A stretch of 64,000 nt of DNA from JBFWYO01 sp050186335 (GTDB lineage Bacteria > Pseudomonadota > Alphaproteobacteria > Bin65): NCBI GenBank assembly GCA_050186335.1, contig JBFWYO010000008.1, positions 13,869 to 77,868 on the forward strand. Direction: 5' to 3'. The position numbers and the translations under genes were made by a program. The notes under the pieces are model-generated. The model saw only the letters and a list, made by a program, of their open reading frames with translations. It was not told where the DNA came from and made no database searches. Below are positions 44,803 to 54,462 of this stretch, piece by piece (position 1 is the stretch's first letter; each line of letters begins with the position of its first letter).

Positions 44803-46275
44803 TCATTCGATTCCTTGGGTTTTGAGGTCGCGAATTTCCTTCTTTAACTGAAGCCGCTCTTTTTCGCGCTTTAGCCCTTCGTTTTCTGACGCAACACCCG
44901 ATTTAAGTATCTGCTCGATTTGAGCCGCTGACTTCGCGGCTGAGCCGGCAAGCGCCGCAAGCGCAGCGGTCGCCCCAAATGTAAACGATTCGATGCGCCC
45001 GTCGTTGCTGAACTGAATACCAACCTTATTTTCCTCGAACGGCCCGTTTTCCAGTCGCAAAACCATCAAGGCACCGGCCTGCGGCACTGTGAATATGGGA
45101 TTTGCGATCTTGGCACCGGTTGAATCCGCCAGGGATTTTTCTTCGATTTTTGCACCCGAGATGCGCAACTTTGCTACGACCGGCTCGCGGAATACGATTC
45201 CATTTATTTTGCCCTTTTCATCTGCAGGTACCGCAGCATATTTCAAGTTCGGCGTTATCGACGGGTCGAAATCGACGGCGACTGTGACTGTCAGAGATGT
45301 CATTAATTTGCTCATCGCTTCAGGCGAAATATCTGCACCGTCGACCAGCCATTTCTTGCTGAGCGTCTCTTGGTCGACGACGACCGCCAATTGATTCAAG
45401 AATTTCTGCCCCGACGCATCCCAACTTGGATCAAAGCGCTTTCGCGGCGTCTTGATAATCAATGTCGCGAGCGCAGGCTCAAGCGAATTCATCAGGTTTT
45501 CCAGCGCTCGCTTTTTATCGATCAAAGAAGCTATCGCCGTCCGGCGCTGCTCGACATAGGTTCGATGATTGGACGAAGCTTGGCCGAGCGCGGCGGTGTA
45601 TCCCTGGATATCGCTTTCCGCCAGCGAGATTTCCTTATTGAGTCTCTCAATCTCGGGCTTGTTTTTCTTTAAGACAGCCAATGCCTTCAATGTCTCTGGA
45701 TTTAGTAACTGCGCGCACGTGCGAATTGGGGTGTGTTTGGGAGTCGGATCTTCGAGTTTGAACCCTGCCTTATTTATTCCGGGAACTGACCCACCTAAGC
45801 CAAAGAAAGCGCCAGCGATTTTGGCCGCGGTTTCCAATGTTTTTTCGATGACTTCCGCGGTCTTGTCGGATAAATCTGCGTTGACGCTCTTGATCGTCTG
45901 ATCGGGATAATAGGTGATATTAAAGCTCACCTGCTTCGCACCGCTTGCAAGCTTTTCGTAAGGAATCTGATACCGCTCCTTAGGGTCGGCGATCATTTGC
46001 GGCACGACCGATACCGAGACCGGTATAACAAGCTGGACATCCTTGTTAGTCCCGGACGCGTCCTTACAATCGGAAAGCGGATATACAACGTCGACATCAA
46101 AGACGCGCCGCTTCAAATGGTAGATCGTTGGTGGCTGCGCCTTTGCATTGTCGGTAACGCGCACGCTTTGAAGTTCGGTCGAGCATCCTACCAACCCGAT
46201 GATCAGGGCCGGCGCCGCGAATGCGGCAGCTAATTTGCCCAGTCGCTCGAGACCACCTGCCAAGGCAATTGCCAT
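44803..46275 (-). CDS. Lipoprotein of unknown function, low GC
   Basis: 490 residues; not recognised. The N-terminus has a hydrophobic segment and lipobox LVGC with Cys31, so it should be lipidated. A central region (around residues 190-250, EIERLNKEISLAESDIQGYT and SLIDKKRALENLM) and the extreme C-terminus (LKREKERLQLKKEIRDL) look like coiled coil; the rest is likely beta-rich. One 60-base line (45901-45960) has 27 G/C, against 43 in a line of the neighbouring MetE-like gene (44281-44340). Codon use and the A/T-rich 190 bp upstream suggest recent acquisition. Confidence 0.85.
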   Translation of the reverse strand: MAIALAGGLERLGKLAAAFAAPALIIGLVGCSTELQSVRVTDNAKAQPPTIYHLKRRVFDVDVVYPLSDCKDASGTNKDVQLVIPVSVSVVPQMIADPKERYQIPYEKLASGAKQVSFNITYYPDQTIKSVNADLSDKTAEVIEKTLETAAKIAGAFFGLGGSVPGINKAGFKLEDPTPKHTPIRTCAQLLNPETLKALAVLKKNKPEIERLNKEISLAESDIQGYTAALGQASSNHRTYVEQRRTAIASLIDKKRALENLMNSLEPALATLIIKTPRKRFDPSWDASGQKFLNQLAVVVDQETLSKKWLVDGADISPEAMSKLMTSLTVTVAVDFDPSITPNLKYAAVPADEKGKINGIVFREPVVAKLRISGAKIEEKSLADSTGAKIANPIFTVPQAGALMVLRLENGPFEENKVGIQFSNDGRIESFTFGATAALAALAGSAAKSAAQIEQILKSGVASENEGLKREKERLQLKKEIRDLKTQGIE

Positions 46276-46467
46276 TGATCTCCCCGTTTAGCTAAGTTCA
46301 ACTATTAGGCGTATATATATACAAAATATTCTTCTTACTGCAAGATAGGCTCCATCACGTCCAACTGGAATTGGCGACACCTACCTACAGGGGCCGTCGG
46401 CTAAAACGCGATCACTACCCAAGCTGACAAATTATATGAATATTCAATATTCGATGGCCATTGGGCG

Positions 46468-49400
46468 CTACTCGGCCGCTTCCCTCGGCTGCATCGCCGC
46501 TGTCGGCGCGCCGTAGCCGCCGCCGCCGGGCGAGGCGATGACGAACACGTCGCCGGGGTTCATTTCGGCCTTGTCGGTGCCGGTGAGTTCTTCCTTTGAG
46601 CCATCCGTACGCTCGACCCAGTTGCGGCCCTTCTCCCCGTCGCGGCCGCCGGCTTGGCCGAACGGCGCAAACTTGCGGCGCGACGATAGAATCGCGGCGG
46701 TCATCGCCTCCAGGAACCGCACGCGGCGGATGGCGCCGTCGCCGCCTTTGTGCTTGCCGGCGCCGCCCGAGCCGCGGCGGATGTGGAAATCTTCGAGCAG
46801 GACGGGGAAGCGCCATTCGAGCACTTCGGGATCGGTCAGGCGCGAATTGGTCATGTGCGTCTGCACGGCCGACGTGCCGTCGAAATTCGGCCCGGCACCC
46901 GAGCCGCCGGCGACCGTTTCGTAATACTGGTAGCGCGCATTGCCGAAGGTGAAGTTGTTCATGGTGCCCTGCGCGCCGGCTTGAATGCCGAGCGCGCCGT
47001 ATAAGGCGTCGGTGATGAGCTGAGAAGTTTCCACATTGCCCGCCACGACGGCCGCCGGATATTGCGGATTGAGCAGGCAGCCTTTCGGAATAATAAGCTC
47101 CAGCGGCTTCAAACAGCCTTCGTTCATCGGAATCTCGTCGTCCACCAGCGTGCGGAACACATACAGCACGGCGGCGCGACACACGGCCGAGGGCGCGTTG
47201 AAATTGTTCGGCAGTTGCGGCGACGTGCCGGTGAAATCGATTTTAGCGGTGCGCGCCTGCTTGTCGATCGTGATCGCGACCTTGATCTCGCCGCCGTTGT
47301 CGAGCGGGTTGGTAAAACTGCCGTCCTTCAGCACGCCAAGCACGCGGCGCACTTGTTCCTCGGCATTGTCCTGCACGTGGCGCATGTAGGCCTGCACGAC
47401 GTCGAGCCCGAAATGATCGACCATGCGGTGCAGTTCCTGCACGCCCTTTTCGCAGCTGGCGATCTGCGCCTTCAGATCGGCGATGTTCTGATACACGTTG
47501 CGCACCGGATACTTGCCGGATTGCAGGATCGCGGTGATTTCGGCTTCGCGGAAGCGGCCGCGATCGACCAAAAGAACATTGTCGAGCAGCACGCCTTCTT
47601 CTTCGACGGTGCGCGAATCGGGCGGCATCGAGCCCGGCGTGGTGCCGCCGATATCGGCGTGATGGCCGCGCGCGCCGACATAAAAGAGAATTTTCCGGCC
47701 GGCCTGATCGAATACCGGCGTGATGACGGTGACGTCCGGCAGATGCGTGCCGCCGTTGTAGGGCGCATTGAGCACGAATACGTCGCCGGTGCGAATCTTG
47801 TCCTTGTTCTGGCGGATCACCGCACGCACACTTTCACCCATCGACCCCAGATGTACCGGCATGTGCGGTGCGTTGGCGATCAGCCCGCCGTCCTCGTCGA
47901 AGATCGCGCACGAAAAATCCAATCGCTCCTTCATGTTGACCGAGTAAGACGTGTTCTCGAGCACCGAGCCCATCTGCTCGGCGATCGACATAAATAGATT
48001 ATTGAACACTTCGAGCATGACCGGATCGACATCCGTGCCGATCGCCGTGCCTCTGTCGGCCGCGACCACGCGGGTCATGACCATGTGGTTCTGCGCCGTC
48101 AGCTCGGCTTCCCATCCGGGTTCGACGACAGTGGTGGCGTTGGCCTCCGAGATCACCGCCGGGCCGGCGATGCGCGCGCCCAGCGGCAGCTTTTCGCGCA
48201 CGTAAACCGGCGTGTCGGCGCGCTTGCCCTGCATGTGGACCGGGCGGTGGGCGGCGGGCGTGGCCGCCGTCCCCTCACCCCGGCCCTCTCCCCGAGGGGG
48301 AGGGGGGGAAGTTTGCTCGGCGACTTTTTCAGTATGGCCGACCAGTTCGACCGAGACGGCCTCGACGATCTGCGCCTTGCCGGGCACCACGAAGCCGTAG
48401 CGTTGGCGGTGCGCGTCCTCGAAATTCCTGACGATCTCGGCGGGCGCGCCGTAGCGCACGACCAACGACGAATCGGTGCCTTCGTAGCGCACATGCACGC
48501 GCCGCAGCACTTCGACTTGACCCGCGGCGATGCCCTGCGCGGTCATTTCACCCATCGCGTCGGCCGCGATCCCGGCCAGTGCCGCGTCCAGTTGCGGGAT
48601 CAGCGCCGCGCCGAGCTTGCCTTCGACCGCGCGCTCGCGCAGCACGCGCACATCCGCCAAGCCCATGCCGTAAGCCGACAGCACGCCGGCGAACGGATGG
48701 ATGAACACTTTGGTCATGCCGAGCGCGTCGGCGACCAGACACGCGTGCTGGCCGGCCGCCCCGCCGAAGCAGCAAAGCACATACTCGGTCACGTCGTAGC
48801 CGCGCTGGATGGAAATTTCCTTGATCGCGTTCGCCATGTTCTCGACCGCGATCTTTAAGAATCCATCGGCGACTTCCTCGGGCGTCTGCTGCTTGCCGGT
48901 CGCCTTGGCGATGCGCGCGGCGAGTTCGGCGAATTTCGTGCGTACGATCTCCGCATCGAGCCGTTCGTTCCCGTTCGGGCCGAACACGGCCGGAAAGTAA
49001 TCCGGCTGGATCTTGCCCAGCATCACGTTGGCGTCGGTCACGCACAGCGGCCCGCCGCGCTTGTAGCAAGCCGGCCCCGGATTGGCGCCGGCCGATTCCG
49101 GGCCGCAGCGATAGCGCGCGCCGTCGAAAAACAGGATCGAGCCGCCACCTGCCGCAACCGTGTGAATCTGCATCATCGGCGCGCGCATGCGCACGCCGGC
49201 AACTTGGGTGTCGAACGCGCGCTCGAACTCGCCATTGAAGTGCGACACGTCGGTCGAGGTGCCGCCCATGTCGAAGCCGATGATCTGGCCGAAGCCGGCC
49301 ATTTGCGACGTGCGCACGGCACCCACGATGCCGCCGGCCGGACCCGAGAGGATGGAATCTTTTCCCTGGAACAGGCGCGCGTCGGTCAGGCCGCCGTTCG

Positions 49401-50160
49401 ACTGCATGAACAACAGGCGCGTGTCGCCCACTTCGCCGGCCACCTGATCGACGTAGCGGCGCAGGATCGGCGACAAATAAGCGTCCACCACGGTGGTATC
49501 GCCGCGGCTGACCAGTTTCATCAAAGGGCTGACGAGATGCGAGACCGAGACTTGCGTGAAACCGATTTCGCGCGCGAGCGCCGCGACCTTCGCCTCGTGC
49601 TCGGGATAGCGATAGCCGTGCATAAACACGACGGCGACCGAGCGCACGCCGGTCGCGAACGCCGCGCGCAGATCCTGCCGCGCCAAAGCGAGATTGAGCG
49701 GCGTCAGCACCTTGCCCTGCGCGCTCATGCGCTCTTCGATTTCGACCACGCGTTCGTAAAGAAGTTCGGGCAGCTTGATGTGGCGGTCGAAAATCTTCGG
49801 GCGGTTCTGATAGGCGATGCGCAGCGCGTCGGCGAAGCCCTTGGTGATCACCAGCAGCGTGCGCTCGCCCTTGCGTTCGAGCAGCGCGTTGGTGGCGACC
49901 GTGGTACCCATCTTGACCGCTTCGATCCGCTCGGCCGGGATCGGCTGGCCCGGGGCGATGCCGAGCACATCGCGGATGCCCTGGATCGCAGCGTCCTTGT
50001 AGCGTTCCGGATTCTCCGACAGCAGCTTGTGGGTCGAAAGGCGCCCGTCCGGATGCTTGATCACGAGATCGGTGAACGTGCCGCCCCGGTCGATCCAGAA
50101 CTGATATTTGCCGCCCGTTGCGGGGCGCGCCGGTTGCGAGGAAACCATGAAACGGGCCAT
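46468..50160 (-). CDS. Hydantoinase/oxoprolinase, HyuA-HyuB fusion
   Basis: 1230 residues. Residues about 18-700 form the HyuA part (WIDRGGTFTDLVIKHPDG, GFDMGGTSTDVSHF, VAAGGGSILFFDG); from about 712 the HyuB part follows (NNLFMSIAEQMGSVLENTSYS, FVLNAPYNGGTHLPD, GGSGAGPNFDG, GGGGYGAP at the end). A single-chain arrangement is typical of 5-oxoprolinase, an ATP-dependent lactamase, though N-methylhydantoinase or acetophenone carboxylase-like activity is possible. The linker at about residues 617-631 is encoded by a palindromic repeat. ATG 50160 or 50148 may start it. Confidence 0.92.
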   Translation of the reverse strand: MARFMVSSQPARPATGGKYQFWIDRGGTFTDLVIKHPDGRLSTHKLLSENPERYKDAAIQGIRDVLGIAPGQPIPAERIEAVKMGTTVATNALLERKGERTLLVITKGFADALRIAYQNRPKIFDRHIKLPELLYERVVEIEERMSAQGKVLTPLNLALARQDLRAAFATGVRSVAVVFMHGYRYPEHEAKVAALAREIGFTQVSVSHLVSPLMKLVSRGDTTVVDAYLSPILRRYVDQVAGEVGDTRLLFMQSNGGLTDARLFQGKDSILSGPAGGIVGAVRTSQMAGFGQIIGFDMGGTSTDVSHFNGEFERAFDTQVAGVRMRAPMMQIHTVAAGGGSILFFDGARYRCGPESAGANPGPACYKRGGPLCVTDANVMLGKIQPDYFPAVFGPNGNERLDAEIVRTKFAELAARIAKATGKQQTPEEVADGFLKIAVENMANAIKEISIQRGYDVTEYVLCCFGGAAGQHACLVADALGMTKVFIHPFAGVLSAYGMGLADVRVLRERAVEGKLGAALIPQLDAALAGIAADAMGEMTAQGIAAGQVEVLRRVHVRYEGTDSSLVVRYGAPAEIVRNFEDAHRQRYGFVVPGKAQIVEAVSVELVGHTEKVAEQTSPPPPRGEGRGEGTAATPAAHRPVHMQGKRADTPVYVREKLPLGARIAGPAVISEANATTVVEPGWEAELTAQNHMVMTRVVAADRGTAIGTDVDPVMLEVFNNLFMSIAEQMGSVLENTSYSVNMKERLDFSCAIFDEDGGLIANAPHMPVHLGSMGESVRAVIRQNKDKIRTGDVFVLNAPYNGGTHLPDVTVITPVFDQAGRKILFYVGARGHHADIGGTTPGSMPPDSRTVEEEGVLLDNVLLVDRGRFREAEITAILQSGKYPVRNVYQNIADLKAQIASCEKGVQELHRMVDHFGLDVVQAYMRHVQDNAEEQVRRVLGVLKDGSFTNPLDNGGEIKVAITIDKQARTAKIDFTGTSPQLPNNFNAPSAVCRAAVLYVFRTLVDDEIPMNEGCLKPLELIIPKGCLLNPQYPAAVVAGNVETSQLITDALYGALGIQAGAQGTMNNFTFGNARYQYYETVAGGSGAGPNFDGTSAVQTHMTNSRLTDPEVLEWRFPVLLEDFHIRRGSGGAGKHKGGDGAIRRVRFLEAMTAAILSSRRKFAPFGQAGGRDGEKGRNWVERTDGSKEELTGTDKAEMNPGDVFVIASPGGGGYGAPTAAMQPREAAE
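48270..48309. repeat. REP-like GC palindrome inside the hydantoinase gene
   Basis: CCCCTCACCCCGGCCCTCTC is followed by CCCGAGGGGGAGGGGG, the widespread proteobacterial intergenic repeat of C-tract/G-tract type. Here it is in frame and adds a Pro/Arg/Gly/Glu-rich linker (PPPPRGEGRGEG) between conserved parts of the HyuA region. Confidence 0.75.
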
Positions 50161-50280
50161 CTTGGTTGGACGGGATGCGAGATCAACCTAGCGCATCTTC
50201 CCGGCCGGTCAACCGCACGCCCGTCGCGCGACGGCGCCCCGCCGAGGCTTCGGCTTGATTTCGCTCCGCGCGGCATTTAT

Positions 50281-50733
50281 ATGAAAATTGTTCGATCCGC
50301 CCAACCCGAGAAGTTGCTTCTCATGCGGCTTGGCTTGACTGCAGGATTGCGTCGCTTTTTGGCCGTCGCGCTCATCGCGCTGATGGGGGCGTCGCCGTCC
50401 CTCGCGTCCGGCTACATGCGCGTCGCCGCCGACGCGACCGGCGCGTCGCACTGCCATGATGACGATACGGCGGATGCCGGGAAGAAAAGCACACGCGTCG
50501 AAACCGTCGGTCATCACGAACGCCACGACACTTCGACAAACTCCGGCACCACGCAAATCGACGATTGTTATATGGGTTGCTGCGGCCTGGCATGCCACGC
50601 CAGCATGGCCATGCTGACCGGCACATTTCTGATGCCGTCGCCGAGCGGTGCGCCTCTTGCCCCGACCGCGTTCGCGGGCATTGCACAGCGATTCACCGAC
50701 CGAATCGACCGACCACCGATCTCGCGCCAGTAG
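50281..50733 (+). CDS. Exported Cys/His-rich protein, CopL-like leader of the copper locus
   Basis: 150 residues. A hydrophobic segment at about 24-44 looks like a signal peptide, followed by HCH (57-59), HHERH (78-82), and a Cys cluster C96-x3-CC-x3-CH (to 106). Such a composition resembles CopL proteins encoded ahead of copAB in Xanthomonas, but no confident alignment is possible by eye. First gene of the copper module, 71 bases before the small lipoprotein. An internal ATG (residue 15) is an alternative start. Confidence 0.7.
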   Translation: MKIVRSAQPEKLLLMRLGLTAGLRRFLAVALIALMGASPSLASGYMRVAADATGASHCHDDDTADAGKKSTRVETVGHHERHDTSTNSGTTQIDDCYMGCCGLACHASMAMLTGTFLMPSPSGAPLAPTAFAGIAQRFTDRIDRPPISRQ

Positions 50734-50804
50734 CACCGAGCCGAGCGACGCGCCGCCAAAGTGCGCCGCGCGCCTTCGTCTTCAGCTAACGCGCGAGAAT
50801 TTTC

Positions 50805-51062
50805 ATGTTCGTATCCCTGTCGATGCGGCGTGCGCGCAAGTTGCGCCCGCTCCTGCTGTCCGCAGTCCCGGCCCTGCTGGTGGCCGGCTGCACGTTGGAT
50901 CCACCGAAGCCGCCATATGCGCACGACCCGGCGGACGCGGCACAAGCTACGCCGCCTGTCCCGGATTCTTCGGTGCTCGACGGCTATGTCGGTATGCGCC
51001 CGGTTTTGCCGGACTCCTGGCTCGAGCTGAACCGGCGGGTGACACCGCCGGTCAAACCGTGA
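50805..51062 (+). CDS. Small lipoprotein of the copper locus
   Basis: 85 residues. Signal with lipobox LVAGC (Cys29), then a short Pro-rich mature part containing DPPKPPYAHDP and PVLPDSWLELNRRVTPP. No known domain. Sixteen bases before the TolC-like gene, so very likely co-transcribed. Confidence 0.7.
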   Translation: MFVSLSMRRARKLRPLLLSAVPALLVAGCTLDPPKPPYAHDPADAAQATPPVPDSSVLDGYVGMRPVLPDSWLELNRRVTPPVKP

Positions 51063-51078
51063 AGCCGGAGAACCGACC

Positions 51079-52527
51079 ATGATTTCGCAAATTTTGCCGC
51101 GCGGCGCGGGCCGGCAGGCTTGGCGATCCTGTGCGCTGGCCATGGGCCTGCTCTTGCTCGGCGCCTGTGCGCAGCTATCGCCGGATGGCGGCTTTGACGA
51201 CGTGCGCCTCCGCGCCGGTCGCGCGCTCGACAAGGACGTCGCCGCGATTCGTACCGAAGCGGATGCGCAAGCCGCGCGCGACCGCGTGCGGCAGTTGCTC
51301 GGCAAGACGCTGTCGCCCGACGATGCGGTGCAGATCGCGTTGCTCAACAATCGCGGCCTGCAAGCCGCATACAACGAGCTGTTCATTGCCGAGGCGACCA
51401 AGGTCGAGGCCAGCCTGCCGCCCAATCCGACATTCTCGATCATGCGGATGGTCAGCCGCCCGGAGGTCGAAATCGAGCGCCAGATCGCCATCAACATTCT
51501 CGCCCTGGCGACGTTGCCGACGCGCACCGCAATCGCCGAAGACCGGTTCCGGCAGGCGCAACTGCGTGCGGCGGAAGCCACGCTGCGCGTCGCCCTTGAA
51601 ACGCGGCGGGCGTATTACCGTGCCGTGGCGGCGCAGCAGACTGTAAGTGGGCTCGTACAGGCGCAATCGGCCGCGGCCGCGGCGGCGATCCTCGCGCGAC
51701 GGCTCGGCCAGACCGGCGCGCTCAACAAGCTCGATCAGGCCCGCGAGCAGGTGTTCTACGCGGAAATCGCCGGCCAACTCGCGATTGCCCGGCAACGGGC
51801 GCAGCGTGAGCGGGAAAAATTGATCCGCCTGCTGGGCGTCTGGGGCGCTGATACCGCGTTCAAGATTTCGCCCGCGTTGCCGACCTTGCCACGGCAGCCG
51901 CGCCAGCTCCCCGACATCGAACGCGAGGCGCTCGGCAACCGCATCGACCTGCTGACGGCGCGGATCGAACTCGATGCCTTGGCGAAATCGTTCGGACTCG
52001 CGCAAGCGACGCGGTTTATCGACGGCTTGGAAGCCAGCGGGCGGATCGATTCGATTCGCGAAACGCCCGGCGACCGCTTCACCCGCACCGGAGTCGAGAT
52101 CGCGTTCACGATCCCGATCTACGATTTCGGCGCGGTACGTACCCGTCAGGCCGAGCAGATCTATCTCCAGGCCGTCAATCGGCTCGCCGCCAAGGCGGTC
52201 GACGTTCGCTCGGAGGCGCGCGAGGCCTATCGAGCGTATCGCGCCGCGCACGAGATCGCACGGCACTACCGGTTCGAAGTGCTGGCGCTGCGCAAGATCA
52301 TCTCCGATGAAATGCTGCTGCGTTACAACGCCATGTCGATCGACGTGTTCGAACTGCTGACGGAAGCGCGGCAGCGGCTTGCGGCGAACATGACGGCGAT
52401 CGACGCGCAACGGGATTTCTGGCTGGCCGATACCGATCTGACCGCCGCCACGCTCGGCGGCGAGCTCGAAACCGGCGATGCCGACCAGCCGAAATCCTCT
52501 GCCGCGCCCGCCAAAGCCGACCATTAG
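51079..52527 (+). CDS. TolC/OEP-family outer membrane lipoprotein
   Basis: 482 residues. Signal with lipobox LLLGAC (Cys30), then two OEP repeats: VQIALLNNRGLQAAYNELFIAEA and the second-repeat EREALGNRIDLLTARIELDALAKSFG with long helices. Ends with a His-containing tail. It is expected to form an outer-membrane/periplasmic channel. CCGGAGAACC precedes ATG. No HlyD-like or RND partner gene is present in the locus. Confidence 0.88.
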   Translation: MISQILPRGAGRQAWRSCALAMGLLLLGACAQLSPDGGFDDVRLRAGRALDKDVAAIRTEADAQAARDRVRQLLGKTLSPDDAVQIALLNNRGLQAAYNELFIAEATKVEASLPPNPTFSIMRMVSRPEVEIERQIAINILALATLPTRTAIAEDRFRQAQLRAAEATLRVALETRRAYYRAVAAQQTVSGLVQAQSAAAAAAILARRLGQTGALNKLDQAREQVFYAEIAGQLAIARQRAQREREKLIRLLGVWGADTAFKISPALPTLPRQPRQLPDIEREALGNRIDLLTARIELDALAKSFGLAQATRFIDGLEASGRIDSIRETPGDRFTRTGVEIAFTIPIYDFGAVRTRQAEQIYLQAVNRLAAKAVDVRSEAREAYRAYRAAHEIARHYRFEVLALRKIISDEMLLRYNAMSIDVFELLTEARQRLAANMTAIDAQRDFWLADTDLTAATLGGELETGDADQPKSSAAPAKADH

Positions 52528-52537
52528 GAGATCAGCC

Positions 52538-53935
52538 ATGACCGTGTCTCGCAGAAACTTTCTCGCCGGCACGAGCGCGGCCCTGCTCGGTGCCTCCATG
52601 ATAGCCGGGCGCGTGCAGGCGGCCTCGATCCCGGAGGCGCCGCGCATGGACAAGCCCGCCACCCAGCCGCCGCTGCAGCCGTCTTCCGGCCCCGATTACC
52701 GGCCGGTTGCAACGTTGAACGGCTGGACGCTGCCGTGGCGGCAGAACGGCGACTGGAAGGAGTTCCATCTAATTGCCGAGCCGGTCGTACGCGAAATAGC
52801 GCCCGGCATGAAAGCGCATCTCTGGGGCTACAACGGGCAATCGCCGGGCCCGACCATCGAGGCGGTCGAAGGCGACAAAGTGCGCATCTTCGTGACCAAC
52901 CATTTGCCGGAGCATACGACGATCCACTGGCACGGCATGCTGCTGCCGAACGGCATGGACGGCGTGGGCGGGCTCACCCAACCGCACATCAAGCCGGGCA
53001 AGACCTTCGTCTATGAGTTCGCGCTGAAGAAAAGCGGGACGTTCATGTACCACCCGCATGCCGACGAAATGGTGCAGATGGCGATGGGAATGATGGGTTT
53101 CTTCGTCGTCCATCCGCGCGATCCGAAACTGCATCGGGTCGACCGGGATTTCGTCTTCCTGCTGAACGCCTACGATATCGATCCAGGCAGCTACGTGCCC
53201 AAGGTCAACACGATGACCGAGTTCAATTTATGGACCTGGAACAGCCGCGCGTTCCCCGGCATCGATCCGCTTGTCGTGCGGCGCGGCGATCGCGTGCGTG
53301 TGCGTGTCGGCAATCTGACCATGACCAATCACCCGATCCACATGCACGGTTACGATTTCGCCGTTACCGGCACGGACGGCGGCTGGGTTCCCGAGAGCGC
53401 ACGTTGGCCCGAGGTCAGCATCGACGTGCCGGTCGGCGCCATGCGTGCATTCGAATTCGTCGCCGACGAGCCGGGCGATTGGGCGATCCATTGCCACAAA
53501 TCGCATCACACCATGAACGCCATGGGGCACGACGTGAAAAACTTCATCGGCGCGCGCAAGCGTGATCTGGCCAAACCGATCGGCCGGCTGGTTCCCGATT
53601 ACATGCCGATGGGCGAGCGCGGCATGGCGGAAATGGGCGACATGGAAATGCCGATGCCGGATAATACGTTGCCGATGATGACCGGATTCGGGCAATTCGG
53701 CCCGCTGGAAATGGGCGGCATGTTCTCGGTGGTCAAGGTACGCGAAAGTATCGCGGCGGATGACTACAAGGATCCGGGTTGGTACAAGCACCCGGCCGGC
53801 ACGATCGCGTTCGAGTTCAAGGGCGAGCCTTCGCCGCCGCCGCGCAAGGTCGAAACGCCCGATCCGAAGCGCCCAACCAAGGAATTCAACGTCATCAAGC
53901 CGGGCGCTAAGACGCACCACGGCAATCATCGCTGA
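52538..53935 (+). CDS. Tat-exported multicopper oxidase
   Basis: 465 residues. Twin-arginine signal SRRNFLAGTSAALLG. Copper ligands are complete: HWH (130-132), HPH (172-174), HPIHMH (265-270) and HCHx3Hx4M (318-329), giving T1 and T2/T3 sites. A Met-rich loop (GMAEMGDMEMPMP, about 357-370) resembles those of copper-tolerance oxidases that oxidise Cu(I). AGGAG precedes ATG; 11 bases after the TolC-like gene. Related to CopA/CueO in role rather than in exact domain layout. Confidence 0.93.
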   Translation: MTVSRRNFLAGTSAALLGASMIAGRVQAASIPEAPRMDKPATQPPLQPSSGPDYRPVATLNGWTLPWRQNGDWKEFHLIAEPVVREIAPGMKAHLWGYNGQSPGPTIEAVEGDKVRIFVTNHLPEHTTIHWHGMLLPNGMDGVGGLTQPHIKPGKTFVYEFALKKSGTFMYHPHADEMVQMAMGMMGFFVVHPRDPKLHRVDRDFVFLLNAYDIDPGSYVPKVNTMTEFNLWTWNSRAFPGIDPLVVRRGDRVRVRVGNLTMTNHPIHMHGYDFAVTGTDGGWVPESARWPEVSIDVPVGAMRAFEFVADEPGDWAIHCHKSHHTMNAMGHDVKNFIGARKRDLAKPIGRLVPDYMPMGERGMAEMGDMEMPMPDNTLPMMTGFGQFGPLEMGGMFSVVKVRESIAADDYKDPGWYKHPAGTIAFEFKGEPSPPPRKVETPDPKRPTKEFNVIKPGAKTHHGNHR

Positions 53936-53948
53936 CCCAGGAGCCCTC

Positions 53949-54437
53949 ATGTTCAAATTCGCTACCATCGCCGTTGCACTCGGCTTTATCGGCGCAACAG
54001 CCGGCGCGGGCTTTGCCGACTCGAAAGGTCCGCCGCACAGTCATGTTCGCGGCGATTTCTCCGCCGGCCAACCCGGCGACTCCAAGAAGCCGGCGCGCGT
54101 CGTGCAGGTCGTGATGCGCGAGACGGACGGCAGGATGATTTATGTCCCAAGCCGGCTCGAAATCCGGAAAGGCGAACAAGTGCGATTCGTCTTGCGTAAC
54201 GTCGGCGTCACGGATCACGAATTCATTCTGGCGACGGTCGCCGAAAATCTCAAACACGCCGAGGAAATGAAAAAGAACCCCGACATGGAACACGACGACC
54301 CTAACGCCTTGCGCCTGGCGCCGAACAAGGCCGGCGAGTTGTTGTGGCAATTCACCAAGCAAGGCGAGTTCGAATTCGGATGCCTGATCCCCGGCCATCG
54401 CGAGGCAGGCATGATCGGAACAATTGTCGTGAAATGA
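53949..54437 (+). CDS. Plastocyanin/azurin-like cupredoxin
   Basis: 162 residues with signal peptide (about 1-23). Type 1 copper ligands: His90 (TDHEF), Cys145, His150 and Met155 (GCLIPGHREAGM). The insert NLKHAEEMKKNPDMEHDD adds His/Met residues between strands. Likely a periplasmic electron acceptor or copper carrier for the adjacent oxidase. 14 bases after the oxidase gene. Confidence 0.92.
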   Translation: MFKFATIAVALGFIGATAGAGFADSKGPPHSHVRGDFSAGQPGDSKKPARVVQVVMRETDGRMIYVPSRLEIRKGEQVRFVLRNVGVTDHEFILATVAENLKHAEEMKKNPDMEHDDPNALRLAPNKAGELLWQFTKQGEFEFGCLIPGHREAGMIGTIVVK

Positions 54438-54462
54438 CGTTCCTCATCGCACAAGGAGATGA

